A DNA stretch of 41,961 nucleotides from a virus, in IMG/VR virus record IMGVR_UViG_3300022745_000068, positions 1 through 41,961 of that record; one strand, 5' to 3'. A program made the position numbers and the translations under genes. Positions within the stretch are counted from its first letter, which is position 1, and every line of letters begins with the position of its first letter. The notes beneath the pieces are model-generated. The model worked only from the letters and a program-made list of their open reading frames with translations, was not told the DNA's origin and made no database searches. Shown here piece after piece: positions 32,987-40,902 of the stretch.

Positions 32987-33286
32987 TTAAGAATGTTGCC
33001 ATGAGGTTGAAAATACTGAACTGGGTATAACTAGGGGGTATCCCGCCCCATCCACCATGATCCAATCACCAGGGCGAAGCTCAATGCCCGCTGGAGTCTT
33101 GTTATCAGGTAAATATAAACGGTTGTTCTCTATCACACCGCTTGGTACGCGTGGGGAACCATTCACCGTAGGGTCTTTGATTAGAAGCATTAGGGATGCT
33201 GAGTCCGCTGTGGACAGCCCCCCAGGCTGGAATTGTAAAGCTGACAAGCTAGTAGTGAGCTTAGTCCCCGCAGTCAGTAACGCCAT
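32987..33286 (-). CDS. Small head protein, decoration candidate, 99 residues
   Basis: The protein is beta-rich (LKTTSLSALQF-like start, then VIENNRLYLPDNK and LRPGDWIMVDGAGYPLV), with an LRPGDW motif suggesting a small beta-barrel. It lies between scaffold and capsid genes, the usual place for decoration or head-stabilising proteins. AGGAGG precedes the start. The family is not recognised with certainty. Confidence 0.55.
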   Translation of the reverse strand: MALLTAGTKLTTSLSALQFQPGGLSTADSASLMLLIKDPTVNGSPRVPSGVIENNRLYLPDNKTPAGIELRPGDWIMVDGAGYPLVIPSSVFSTSWQHS

Positions 33287-33328
33287 ATAACCTCCTGTAG
33301 TTTCTGAAAGCTATACGCCGTCAGAAGA

Positions 33329-34081
33329 TTAAAGTCTAAAATTCTTTAGCCTGCGTGTGATCGCCTCTAACGAGTCATCCTTAGCAGACGCCCTAGTGTT
33401 AGCATCCCCGCGACCTGATACAGGCGCGCTTTGAGATGCCTTAACTCTCGTAGCCGCAGCGTTCTTAGCCGCAGTTACTTGCTTAGCTGACGGACCCTTC
33501 AAGAACTCCTGCCCTATCACATAGGATAGAACTGACTCCCTAGGAGCATTGCTTCCGTTCTTGCGCATCTCCGCTAATATGCTTTCCACCTTGTCGGCGT
33601 GTTTAGCGTATATAGGGTTCGTCGCAGCCTTAGCTAGATATTCCGATTTGTCCGCTTGGTCTTGAGAACGCACTTGCGAGATCTGTATCTCTTGATGCAA
33701 CTTCGCCAAGCGTTCTTCTTGTTCAAATAATTTGCGTTCTACTGGATCCATCAGAGCCAAGCGTTCTTCGCGCTCTCTCATAGCTTGAAGGTTCTGCGGT
33801 TGCATAGACTGCAACCTAGCACGTTCCTCAGCTAGAGCTTCCGCTCGTATCGCCCGTTCCTCTGCTGCACGCGCACGTTCGCTGAGAGCTTGTATCCGCT
33901 TGTCACCTCTACGAGGCGGGGCGGGTTCACTCTCTACGGGTGCCTCCTCTAACTGAGCACCATCGTCATCCGATTCCTCGGCTTCAGATGAATCACTCTC
34001 GTCTTCGGTTTCTTCAAGTTCCACTGCCTGCGCAGCTTCCTCAATCGCAACAGTAGTATCTGGATTCTCAGTATCAAGCAT
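33329..34081 (-). CDS. Scaffolding protein, 250 residues
   Basis: The first 55 residues are very acidic (ELEETEDESDSSEAEESDDD). A long charged coiled coil follows (about 60-160, with RAAEERAIRAEALAEERARL), then a basic C-terminus (AAKNAAATRVKAS...RRLKNFRL) that could bind the capsid. This is the typical scaffold profile, between portal and capsid genes. It is the first gene behind the promoter at 34153-34180. Confidence 0.8.
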   Translation of the reverse strand: MLDTENPDTTVAIEEAAQAVELEETEDESDSSEAEESDDDGAQLEEAPVESEPAPPRRGDKRIQALSERARAAEERAIRAEALAEERARLQSMQPQNLQAMREREERLALMDPVERKLFEQEERLAKLHQEIQISQVRSQDQADKSEYLAKAATNPIYAKHADKVESILAEMRKNGSNAPRESVLSYVIGQEFLKGPSAKQVTAAKNAAATRVKASQSAPVSGRGDANTRASAKDDSLEAITRRLKNFRL

Positions 34082-34152
34082 ATCATTCTCCCGTGGTAAT
34101 GAATAACGTTCATCAGACGACTAGTAGGTAACGCCTACAACTCGGTACGCAC

Positions 34153-34180
34153 ATCATACCCACTATATATAGTATTGCAA
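34153..34180 (-). promoter_or_regulatory. Sigma70 promoter for scaffold and capsid with palindromic spacer
   Basis: Read leftwards, TTGCAA (34180-34175) and TATGAT (34158-34153) are separated by 16 bases. The spacer contains the perfect 12-bp palindrome ACTATATATAGT (34162-34173), a possible operator. It lies in the 106-base gap between portal and scaffold, the largest in the head module. Confidence 0.6.
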
Positions 34181-34187
34181 GCACTTT

Positions 34188-36344
34188 TTACATACCTTTC
34201 CTAGGCATAGCCATAGGCATAGCATCAGGGGATACTGCACCCGGAGGCTGTTGAGGTCCTGTAGGCATCTGCGCTCCTGCACCCATCTGTGGTTGCGACG
34301 GTGCACCCATCATCCCTGGTTGCGCTCCCTGAGCCGCAGCAGCCTTAGCTTTAGCGGCTTTGATGTGCTCTAGTATATGCCCCCGAGCCTGCACAGCCAC
34401 AGGGTTCATTTCTTGCACCATAGGAGGCGCAGCTAGTAGCTGTTGGAAGTGCGTATAGTGATCCTGTATATGCTGCATATCATTGTCCATCTCGTGCACC
34501 TGCACAGGGAATCCCTGCTCCATAAGTTGATTTTCTAACTGCGATGACATAGTAAGCTGATGGCGTTCATCTATGAGGACATGAGGTGCGAGGCGAGGAC
34601 CGAACGTAACCTCGGATATATACTCAGCTACTGGACCAATGTCCACTTTGCGCCCATTCAATAACTGAGGAGGCAGCCCTCGTAGCACGTTAGCCCATGA
34701 GATCATCTGCTGCACTTGCTGTGTAGCCTTGAACCCTTCAGTACCATACCACTTGAACTCTAGGCGTTCCCTCACTTGGAACGGTTGCACTTGCTGCATG
34801 TCAGCTTGCAGCCCTAGTTGCCCGAATTTCTTGACTGTTACGTCGCGATCACGATACTGATAGTCTAGCTCATAGAACCACTCTAGCAATTTGCTAAGCA
34901 CGCCTTCTTGCACGAGTGCCACGTTGTCAGCCGAACTCTCAAGTGCTATCTGCTGCTCCTGCGCGATCTGGGCTTGTGATGGTTTCTTACCAGCATTGCC
35001 ATGAGGTAGCATTGCAGGGTTCACACCTAGCGACTGAAGTATCTGGTCTTTGCAGGACGCTACCATGGTCATGGCATCCTTCCATAGAGCTGGGAAGGCA
35101 GCGAACTTAGTAGTGTTGGGGTCTACTGTCCACACCGACGCCATCTCTAAGACTAGCGAACCGTAGTTGGGGTTCTTCTCAGGGTCAGTCATCACAATAG
35201 GTAGCAGCGCGTACTTAGCAGAGTCAAACCCCATATTAGCCGCGTCGTTGGCTTGGTACTGAAGCATCTTCACAGGTTCTACCTGACTATTGCCCCAGAT
35301 AGTGTCAGGGTTTTTCTCCACGGCTTGGGTGATGACAGGCACACGGTCACACCAGTATGGATTGCGTTTGCATCCTAGTATGAGATCCTGCCCTGCGAAG
35401 TGAATGACCATTGAGCGGTACTCGCCCTTAACCTTGAGCTTACTCCACACTTGATACACTAGGGCGGTCTTGTTGCCCTTACTATCGGTCTTGACGCCAG
35501 CTGCTTCCGCTGCTTTCTTCTCCGTGTTGGGCTGCTGCTTGTTAGCATACTGCGACATGTTCTCTATGAGTTCTTCAGCCGTACCTTTTTCAAACACACC
35601 GTTCTTCACATACTTGTGTATCTTAGCTTCTGTCAGGCGCAACACCACGCACACGATCTCCGCCTCGTCAATAGTATCCACCGAGGTAGGGAGTATCAGA
35701 AGGTTGCGAGGGTCTAATACTGACACACGAGGGCGCGCATCTACTACCTCGTCGTATTCTATATCGTCAAACTCAGGTGATCCTTCTACGGAGGCATTGA
35801 ATGCAACCTCATGCTCGGATGTCCGACGCTTGCTTACTATGTGCCGCTTGGTCTCCACCCAGTCCACATACAAGCTATATTGCCCCGTGATATCACCAGT
35901 GCGGATCAGTCCTGGCATGACCACGTCGCGTAGACGTGCCTGACGCACATAGTAGTCTAGCAGGGCGGTCTCCTCGTAAGGTACTCGCCCGTCGTTAGTA
36001 ACTACTTCAGCATAGCGACCTGTTTGAGGGAATAGCATGTTGATGAACCTGGTCTCGCGAGCTGCGATGGCGTCGCGTACGATGGGCACATATATTTTAG
36101 CTGAGCCTGTATATGACTGATGCTCATTGAGCTGACAGTGGTAAATGTCCCAGCACTCATCTATGGAGTCGTTTTGGTCGCGCTTATCCTCAAAACCTTT
36201 GACCACTGCGTCATATATTTTATGAAGCTGCTTGCGGACAGACTTGATGTCGCTATAGTCCTTAGCACGATCCTCCACGGATTCTATGCGGTCGTCATCT
36301 TCATCCTCGTCGGTCTTTACCTCTGCGTCCATCTTGGGTTTCAT
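34188..36344 (-). CDS. Portal protein, 718 residues
   Basis: This large protein lies between terminase and scaffold. A charged N-terminus (DEDEDDDRIESVEDRAKDY) is followed by KQLHKIYDAVVKGFEDK and HSYTGSAKIYVPIVRDAI, and a central portal-like region includes AIAARETRFINMLFPQ and ILQSLGVNPAMLPHG. The C-terminus is Met/Gln/Pro/Gly-rich. This is the order and length of podovirus portals, the dodecameric ring through which DNA enters. The start overlaps the terminase stop by four bases. Confidence 0.85.
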   Translation of the reverse strand: MKPKMDAEVKTDEDEDDDRIESVEDRAKDYSDIKSVRKQLHKIYDAVVKGFEDKRDQNDSIDECWDIYHCQLNEHQSYTGSAKIYVPIVRDAIAARETRFINMLFPQTGRYAEVVTNDGRVPYEETALLDYYVRQARLRDVVMPGLIRTGDITGQYSLYVDWVETKRHIVSKRRTSEHEVAFNASVEGSPEFDDIEYDEVVDARPRVSVLDPRNLLILPTSVDTIDEAEIVCVVLRLTEAKIHKYVKNGVFEKGTAEELIENMSQYANKQQPNTEKKAAEAAGVKTDSKGNKTALVYQVWSKLKVKGEYRSMVIHFAGQDLILGCKRNPYWCDRVPVITQAVEKNPDTIWGNSQVEPVKMLQYQANDAANMGFDSAKYALLPIVMTDPEKNPNYGSLVLEMASVWTVDPNTTKFAAFPALWKDAMTMVASCKDQILQSLGVNPAMLPHGNAGKKPSQAQIAQEQQIALESSADNVALVQEGVLSKLLEWFYELDYQYRDRDVTVKKFGQLGLQADMQQVQPFQVRERLEFKWYGTEGFKATQQVQQMISWANVLRGLPPQLLNGRKVDIGPVAEYISEVTFGPRLAPHVLIDERHQLTMSSQLENQLMEQGFPVQVHEMDNDMQHIQDHYTHFQQLLAAPPMVQEMNPVAVQARGHILEHIKAAKAKAAAAQGAQPGMMGAPSQPQMGAGAQMPTGPQQPPGAVSPDAMPMAMPRKGM

Positions 36345-38317
36345 CGTGTGGGCCTCATACTTATGAATCTTCTACCATCAGCGGTGAAGTCGTAGCGTAC
36401 ATTACTGTCTACACTATTTTGATGCTGCTTGTCAAACCAGTTCACGAAGGACTCAACAGCCTCCATTACTAGGCGGTACTGGTTGTCTATGGGCTGCGGC
36501 GACAGCCTCCCCCCCTTATCCAGCTTGCGTGCATAGCCACCTGATAGAGCGTTGACCACCCAGCGCGCATGGCTGTTGACCATCACGGCAGGGCTACCAC
36601 GGAGCTGCTTCTGCAACCAAGGGCGCAATTGCCCTTCTACTTGGGCAGCGGGGCTAGTGGTCTGTGCCATCATCCGCTCACTTCTTATGGCTGCGGGCAG
36701 CCCATTGTTGCTGTAGGGATCCATCTGCTCTTTTGGGGTAGCTAGCTTGACCTCGCCACAGATCATGACAGCCTCCCTGATTAGTCTGCCGAAGCACTCA
36801 GCAGGAGGCTCGCTGTACACCCAGTCGTGATATATCTTAACCACGCCGTCTACGTACTGACACATGACTGCTGCGGTCATAGCAGGGCGAGAGGTGATGC
36901 AGAGATATACTGGAGTGCCACGATGGGGCTCTAGCCCCTGCGCTATATGCTGCGCCGTAAAGTCCTCGTAGACTGGGCGACCCGCGCGCATCTTCAGGGC
37001 ATATGCCAAGGCGTTCGGTACGTCCATCCTACCAGTGGGGAATTGCAACAGCTCCTGCTCTAAGTCAGGTAGATGTTTGATATGGACGACATCCCCCGCT
37101 ATGTAGAACGGCTGCAACCCCTCTATGAATCTGTGCTTGTCTCTAGGAGCATGCTGCCCTACTATGGGTATAGACCTGCCAAGCCTTAGCATCTCACTGC
37201 GCAGCGGCTGCATCAGGAACTCCTCTAAGCCGTCTTGCTCCACACCAATGTGGATGGGTTTGAACTTGTCGTCCCACTCCGATATTTTGCGCACGATCTC
37301 GTCAGGCTTATGGAAGTGCCCCTCAGCTTCATGCACAATGAGCTTGTTGCCCATCCACGACCAAGCGGCGTAGCCAGTGCGGGCTGAACGAGCCTTGACA
37401 GTACGCGCAGGGTCAACGAATATCTCCACAGGTAAGATACTACTAGGAGCTGGCTCAACCTTGATCATGCGCGGCTGGAACGGCTTGCCCGCGACGTCTT
37501 CAGCACGGCACATGTACTCCTGCTCAAACTGAATGAAGTTGCCAGAGTTGACATACTCCCTGCGCGTCTTCTCTACCCACTCCATAGGGAAGCGATCAGG
37601 CCATGCAGATACTTCTTGACCAGTTTCTAAGTCTATGTTAACGATGGGAAACACCTTTGACTTCCACTCAGGGTCGTTACACTTCTTAAATATCAACGAC
37701 TTAGGATGTATAGCCGTACCAATGAACCTCACCTTCCCCTTCGTAGGATGGAGCGCAGGGCGTAGAGTACCAGTCATCCACACGTCAGTCTTGCGACGCT
37801 GCTCCTCAGTGTTCACCGAGTCCTCGTCCTCCAAGTCATCTATAGCCGCAAGATCTGGGCGGTCAGTATTGTTCTTCTTACCACGCATAGACTGACCCGC
37901 GCCTATAGCCTGTATCTTAACACCATTGGCGAGCACCAACTCGCTAGACGTCCATGGTGAGCCGATCTGATCCCCGAACAAACCGATGATGAGCTCGTTG
38001 GTTTCTATCTCGTTACGGATAGGCGTGAGCCGCTCGCAGGCACTCTCCAACTTAGGACCGACAATAATAGGAAATAGAGCTTCCTTAAATAGCGCAGTCA
38101 GCAGTATATACTCCTCTAAGAGAGTGGACTTAGCCGCTCCGCGGAACGCCATCAAAGCCACAAGAGGGTCAGGGCTATACAGAAGGTCAAGAATATCAGC
38201 ATGGAAGTCAGGATCCGTATCTTTGTGTCGGTGGGGGAACAAATAGCGATGCGCAGCCGCTCGGTTAAATTTGAAGAACCGAAGCATCTCAACCTTGCGG
38301 TCTTCTACAGTGGACAT
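36341..38317 (-). CDS. terL: Terminase large subunit
   Basis: This is the DNA-packaging motor, 658 residues. The ATPase has a Walker A-like FRGAAKSTLLEEY near residue 58 and a Walker B-like DLAAIDDLEDED near 155. The nuclease half starts near EIFVDPARTVKARS (about 295) and contains HIGVEQDGLEEFLM. The FRGAAKS form of the P-loop is like that of T7-type terminases. The start shares one base with the preceding KTSC gene (TGATG), and the stop overlaps the portal gene. A small subunit is not obvious; the gene at 18741 is one candidate. Confidence 0.93.
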   Translation of the reverse strand: MSTVEDRKVEMLRFFKFNRAAAHRYLFPHRHKDTDPDFHADILDLLYSPDPLVALMAFRGAAKSTLLEEYILLTALFKEALFPIIVGPKLESACERLTPIRNEIETNELIIGLFGDQIGSPWTSSELVLANGVKIQAIGAGQSMRGKKNNTDRPDLAAIDDLEDEDSVNTEEQRRKTDVWMTGTLRPALHPTKGKVRFIGTAIHPKSLIFKKCNDPEWKSKVFPIVNIDLETGQEVSAWPDRFPMEWVEKTRREYVNSGNFIQFEQEYMCRAEDVAGKPFQPRMIKVEPAPSSILPVEIFVDPARTVKARSARTGYAAWSWMGNKLIVHEAEGHFHKPDEIVRKISEWDDKFKPIHIGVEQDGLEEFLMQPLRSEMLRLGRSIPIVGQHAPRDKHRFIEGLQPFYIAGDVVHIKHLPDLEQELLQFPTGRMDVPNALAYALKMRAGRPVYEDFTAQHIAQGLEPHRGTPVYLCITSRPAMTAAVMCQYVDGVVKIYHDWVYSEPPAECFGRLIREAVMICGEVKLATPKEQMDPYSNNGLPAAIRSERMMAQTTSPAAQVEGQLRPWLQKQLRGSPAVMVNSHARWVVNALSGGYARKLDKGGRLSPQPIDNQYRLVMEAVESFVNWFDKQHQNSVDSNVRYDFTADGRRFISMRPTR

Positions 38318-38529
38318 CAGCCCCTCGAGTATTTATACGAGTTCTTTATGAAGTCGTTAAAGTAACCACCAGGGGAAGGCGCATCCATCAAAGCCCCGTA
38401 CTCCTCAGGAGGTACATCTTTGTACTTATACGTAGAGCCCCCTTTGAACTGCACACTCAGCTCATGCGTATCCTCATCATAAGCCACTCCAAGAAGGTTG
38501 GATGACAACACCGCCTTGTACTCAACCAT
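38317..38529 (-). CDS. KTSC-domain protein, 70 residues
   Basis: The sequence SSNLLGVAYDEDTHELSVQF followed by GGSTYKYKDVPPEEYGALM is the pattern of the KTSC domain, a small beta-rich domain named after a lysyl-tRNA-synthetase-associated form and common in phages and bacteria. Its exact role is not established. ATG 38529 is favoured over 38535, since GGGAG then lies at normal distance. It is the first gene of the late operon, directly before terminase. Confidence 0.85.
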   Translation of the reverse strand: MVEYKAVLSSNLLGVAYDEDTHELSVQFKGGSTYKYKDVPPEEYGALMDAPSPGGYFNDFIKNSYKYSRG

Positions 38530-38633
38530 AATCATTCTCCCGTAAGCTCGCCGTCCTCATCAATAGACGAGGGGGCAGCATTTATATTAGTAGCATCGTA
38601 GTTGTCCCACATAACCACTCCAGTGATAAGGGA

Positions 38634-38662
38634 AGTGTAGCGCGGGTGCGAGGGGGTGTCAA
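38634..38662 (-). promoter_or_regulatory. Promoter for the late operon (KTSC-terminase)
   Basis: Read leftwards, TTGACA (38662-38657), a 17-base spacer starting CCCCC, and TACACT (38639-38634). The -35 is perfect and the -10 matches 4/6. It lies about 105 bases before the first late gene, and its TTGACACCCC start is shared with other hub sites. Confidence 0.6.
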
Positions 38663-38870
38663 TAATTAAGTAGGAATGCTAAAAAATTAGCGCGGATTTT
38701 TGGGCAGAAATAAAAAAGTAATCCACGCGGCTACCTCCCCTAGTTATCCTAAGTTGCGTCGCACACAACATTTAGTAGCCTTCCATTGCCCGCGCTACTA
38801 CATTTAGTAGCCACCTCGCCCCCCGCACCCCTATGCCTAGTGGCATCGCAGCAGCGGCATGTTTCACGCC

Positions 38871-38984
38871 GTGAAACTATAAAAAATAAGCTATTGAGAA
38901 ATAAGGATAAAAGCCGTTTGCTGAATCGTGGAACATTCCGTGAAACTAAGAAAAATAACCTATTGAAAAATAAGGAGAAAAGCC
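38871..38984. repeat. Pair of 45-bp direct repeats
   Basis: The segments 38871-38915 and 38940-38984 are 45 bases each and match at 40 positions, 69 bases apart. Both begin GTGAAACTA, contain CTATTGA and end ATAAGG.AAAAGCC. The first GTGAAAC is also the right arm of the palindrome at 38861-38877. A shorter relative, ATTGATAAATAAGGCTTTT, lies near 39395-39414. Confidence 0.75.
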
Positions 38985-39150
38985 TTCAACTGATTTAGCT
39001 ATATAAATCAATAGGTTGCTTGGGGTGTCAATAAACCAAGGGGGGTGTCAATCTATGACACTTGGGTTTGTGTATAGCCTTTTTAGGCGATTTCGCTATA
39101 TAAATCAATATGTTATTGGGGGTGTGGCAAATACCACACAACATTAAAGA

Positions 39151-39178
39151 TTGACACCCTAACCAATTGATATATAAA
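39151..39178 (+). promoter_or_regulatory. Near-consensus rightward promoter in hub
   Basis: TTGACA (39151-39156), a 16-base spacer and TATAAA (39173-39178). The -35 is perfect and the -10 is 5/6. It reads towards the inverted repeat at 39187, so a transcript would enter the 29-bp arm at once. Confidence 0.6.
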
Positions 39179-39186
39179 AAGTTTAG

Positions 39187-39340
39187 GGGGGGAGTGTAAA
39201 TAAATATGTTGATATTTCAAAACAAAGAAAATGTTTTTTTTTTTTCGCAACAGCTTTGTTATACTTGTTATACTTCCTCACTTTCATACACACCTAGCTC
39301 TCTATTTCTGGATATCAACATATCTTTTTACACTCCCCCC
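39187..39340. repeat. 29-bp inverted repeat with 96-base centre
   Basis: Arms 39187-39215 and 39312-39340 are reverse complements at 27 of 29 positions; each runs GGGGGGAGTGTAAA to ATATGTTGATAT. The centre has a 12-T run (39234-39245) and the tandem TTGTTATAC-TTGTTATAC (39257-39274), with two -10-like TATACT boxes. It could extrude as a long hairpin or bind a dimeric protein at both arms. Confidence 0.8.
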
Positions 39341-39348
39341 TCCCCGCC

Positions 39349-39376
39349 CTTATAAATCAATAGCTTAGGGTGTCAA
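39349..39376 (-). promoter_or_regulatory. Near-consensus leftward promoter in hub
   Basis: Read leftwards, TTGACA (39376-39371) is separated by 16 bases from TATAAG (39354-39349). It consists of one copy of the recurring TATAAATCAATA...GGGTGTCAA element read in reverse, and it points at the right arm of the inverted repeat. Confidence 0.55.
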
Positions 39377-39665
39377 TTTTCTATGTTGCATACTTTTAAC
39401 ACCCATTGATAAATAAGGCTTTTTTCTTTCAACACCCTCACACTCTATTTACACCCAACTATTTACACTCCCCCCTTTATGGTGATTTCGCGGCTAAAAG
39501 CTCTCAAAAACCCCTATAGTTAACAACTCTTAATGCAGATTAGCGGGACTTCTTAACTATTCCACTCAGCATATCGTTATAAATCAATGGCTTATTTTTA
39601 GTGCCACGTGAAACTTTTGTAAAATCCTACGATATATAATATTTATAATAAATGTAATTTTATTG

Positions 39666-39694
39666 TTGACATTGTTATTATTACGTTGTACAAC
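39666..39694 (+). promoter_or_regulatory. Early rightward promoter with palindromic operator
   Basis: TTGACA (39666-39671), a 17-base spacer and TACAAC (39689-39694). A perfect palindrome GTTGTACAAC (39685-39694) covers the -10 box and is a likely operator. The leader ends in AAGGAGTACCAAACAATG (39736-39753), an 18-base ribosome-binding block repeated exactly at 40568-40585. Confidence 0.7.
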
Positions 39695-39750
39695 AACCCC
39701 GTATAGAGCATAGGGGCTTTATATAATAACACCACAAGGAGTACCAAACA

Positions 39751-39942
39751 ATGGACATAGAACATTTACAACACTACGCACGCAATGCTTTAGACAGCTA
39801 CATTTTTGGTAATGACGGCGATTTCTCAGATGGTGTTGCGCTGGACGCCTTCTTTGGCATCTTAGGGGCTGATGATTTAGACAATGACGAGAAGATTTAT
39901 TGCCTAAATGAACTAGCAGAACTTATTAGAAAACTATCATAA
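39751..39942 (+). CDS. First early protein, acidic, 63 residues
   Basis: It is the first gene after the early promoter, with a strong AAGGAG ribosome-binding site. The product is acidic and helical (MDIEHLQHYARNALDSYIF, ADDLDNDEKIYCLNELAELI). First early proteins of phages often bind host enzymes or defence proteins, and the acidic nature might mimic DNA; this is inference only. No family is recognised. Confidence 0.65.
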   Translation: MDIEHLQHYARNALDSYIFGNDGDFSDGVALDAFFGILGADDLDNDEKIYCLNELAELIRKLS

Positions 39943-39955
39943 GGGGAAACATTTT

Positions 39956-40339
39956 ATGGCTAAGAAATCTATATACGATCAACACGCCGCCGCATTTGCG
40001 AGAGTAGGTGCTTACGTTCTAATTAATAGAGGGCTTGAGAAAGTTGCAACCATCCATTTCAAGCACCCCGCTGACGGCGCGGGACGGCTCTATTGTTACC
40101 TTCATATAACTGGTATCCCAATGGTGCGTGGTTATGGCTATGACAAAAAGACATCTGCACTACTGGCAGCGGTGAAGAAAGCCATCATGGTTAAGTTAGC
40201 TTCTTGGCAGAAGCGTGAGGACTACGTTCAGCAGTTTCAATTTGCAGCGCAGCTTTATGATATTCTGACAGAAGACGACGGCTTATCATTTGAGGACGCA
40301 ATCCGCAAAGCTGGCTTTACTTTAATACAAGCACTATAG
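39956..40339 (+). CDS. Hypothetical early protein, 127 residues
   Basis: ATG 39956 follows AAGGGGAAAC. The sequence has a mixed alpha/beta core (EKVATIHFKHPADGAGRLYCY, HITGIPMVRGYGYDKKTSALLAAV), with helices at the end (YDILTEDDGLSFEDAIRKAG). A Gly-rich YGYDK loop is the most distinctive element. The function and family are unknown. It belongs to the first early operon. Confidence 0.65.
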   Translation: MAKKSIYDQHAAAFARVGAYVLINRGLEKVATIHFKHPADGAGRLYCYLHITGIPMVRGYGYDKKTSALLAAVKKAIMVKLASWQKREDYVQQFQFAAQLYDILTEDDGLSFEDAIRKAGFTLIQAL

Positions 40340-40350
40340 GAGTACTAAAG

Positions 40351-40554
40351 ATGAGAAATCAAACTAAAGACGTAGAATACGGCGGTTATTATTGCAGATA
40401 TGCAAGCGGTGACGGAGCGATTAGCTTTGTGCATTGCAACCATCGCGGTAACGCTGATGGCTTGCCAGTGCCAGAAAATATAGCAAGGGAATTGATGCCT
40501 AACGACTATGTTTTACACAAAATAAACGGTCACTGGAAAGCCAAAAGACTATAA
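40351..40554 (+). CDS. Hypothetical early protein, 67 residues
   Basis: ATG 40351 is preceded by AGGAGTACTAAAG, a variant of the leader block of the first gene. The product is small and aromatic-rich (YGGYYCRYASGDGAISFVHCN), with two cysteines and several histidines; a small beta-rich fold or metal site is possible. No family is recognised. Confidence 0.6.
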   Translation: MRNQTKDVEYGGYYCRYASGDGAISFVHCNHRGNADGLPVPENIARELMPNDYVLHKINGHWKAKRL

Positions 40555-40582
40555 CAAGAGTTATCATAAGGAGTACCAAACA

Positions 40583-40666
40583 ATGAAACTAGCATCAGAA
40601 ATATTCAATGGCATCGCCATAACACTATTAACCATCGCAGTGATTATCGCATCAGGGAGGATATAA
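40583..40666 (+). CDS. Tiny membrane peptide, 27 residues
   Basis: ATG 40583 has the exact AAGGAGTACCAAACAATG block seen before the first early gene. The peptide is one hydrophobic helix (FNGIAITLLTIAVIIASG) with short polar ends. The duplicated ribosome-binding block supports translation despite the length. It is the first of two consecutive membrane proteins here. Confidence 0.6.
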   Translation: MKLASEIFNGIAITLLTIAVIIASGRI

Positions 40667-40668
40667 AG

Positions 40669-40902
40669 ATGATTAACAACCCCTACATAATGCTAACCAC
40701 TCTAGCTATGGTATGCGCTCTGTTGATTTACGGGCTTTATGCCAACGCTTGGGAGAACGCTCGCTTAGAAAATAGACGGCATCACATAGAGCCAGCCAGC
40801 TTGAAGGTAGTGCTATACAAGCAAGAAATAGATAAAAACGCTGCTGTTGCTTATCTTTATGGTGGCAGCACCAAACCATATATTCGGAGGGTAAAACTGT
40901 GA
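40669..40902 (+). CDS. Small membrane protein, 77 residues
   Basis: ATG 40669 follows the previous stop after two bases, with GGGAGG in the end of that gene. Residues 7-25 form a transmembrane helix (IMLTTLAMVCALLIYGLYA), followed by a charged cytoplasmic or periplasmic part of 50 residues. The stop overlaps the next start (GTGA), so translation is coupled. The function is unknown. Confidence 0.65.
   Translation: MINNPYIMLTTLAMVCALLIYGLYANAWENARLENRRHHIEPASLKVVLYKQEIDKNAAVAYLYGGSTKPYIRRVKL

Larger units (their letters stand above)
38530..39750. other. Non-coding divergent control hub
   Basis: About 1.2 kb without a convincing gene, AT-rich, separating the two divergent operons. It holds several TTGACACCC-type promoter-like sites in both directions, two 45-bp direct repeats, a 29-bp inverted repeat, several copies of TATAAATCAATA, and short palindromes. 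These include GTTTCACG-C-CGTGAAAC (38861-38877), GTGTCA-ATCTA-TGACAC (39045-39061) and GTGTGG-N6-CCACAC (39122-39139). TTTACACTCCCCCC occurs three times (39462-39475, and in both arms of the inverted repeat). It is the most likely site for master transcription control and possibly an origin. Confidence 0.8.

Noticed and set aside
38861-38877. True parS centromere site
   Set aside because: The half sites match, but the palindrome centre has extra bases compared with the parS consensus and there is no parAB gene in the window.
38786-38998. 70-codon reading frame over the direct repeats
   Set aside because: The repeats are in frame (69 bases apart), but four codons that differ between the copies all change the residue. 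There is also no ribosome-binding site, and the first part looks random. More likely non-coding repeats.
39122-39139. Hairpin GTGTGG-N6-CCACAC as a terminator
   Set aside because: The stem is short and is followed by AACATTAAAG, not a U-run; an operator is at least as likely.
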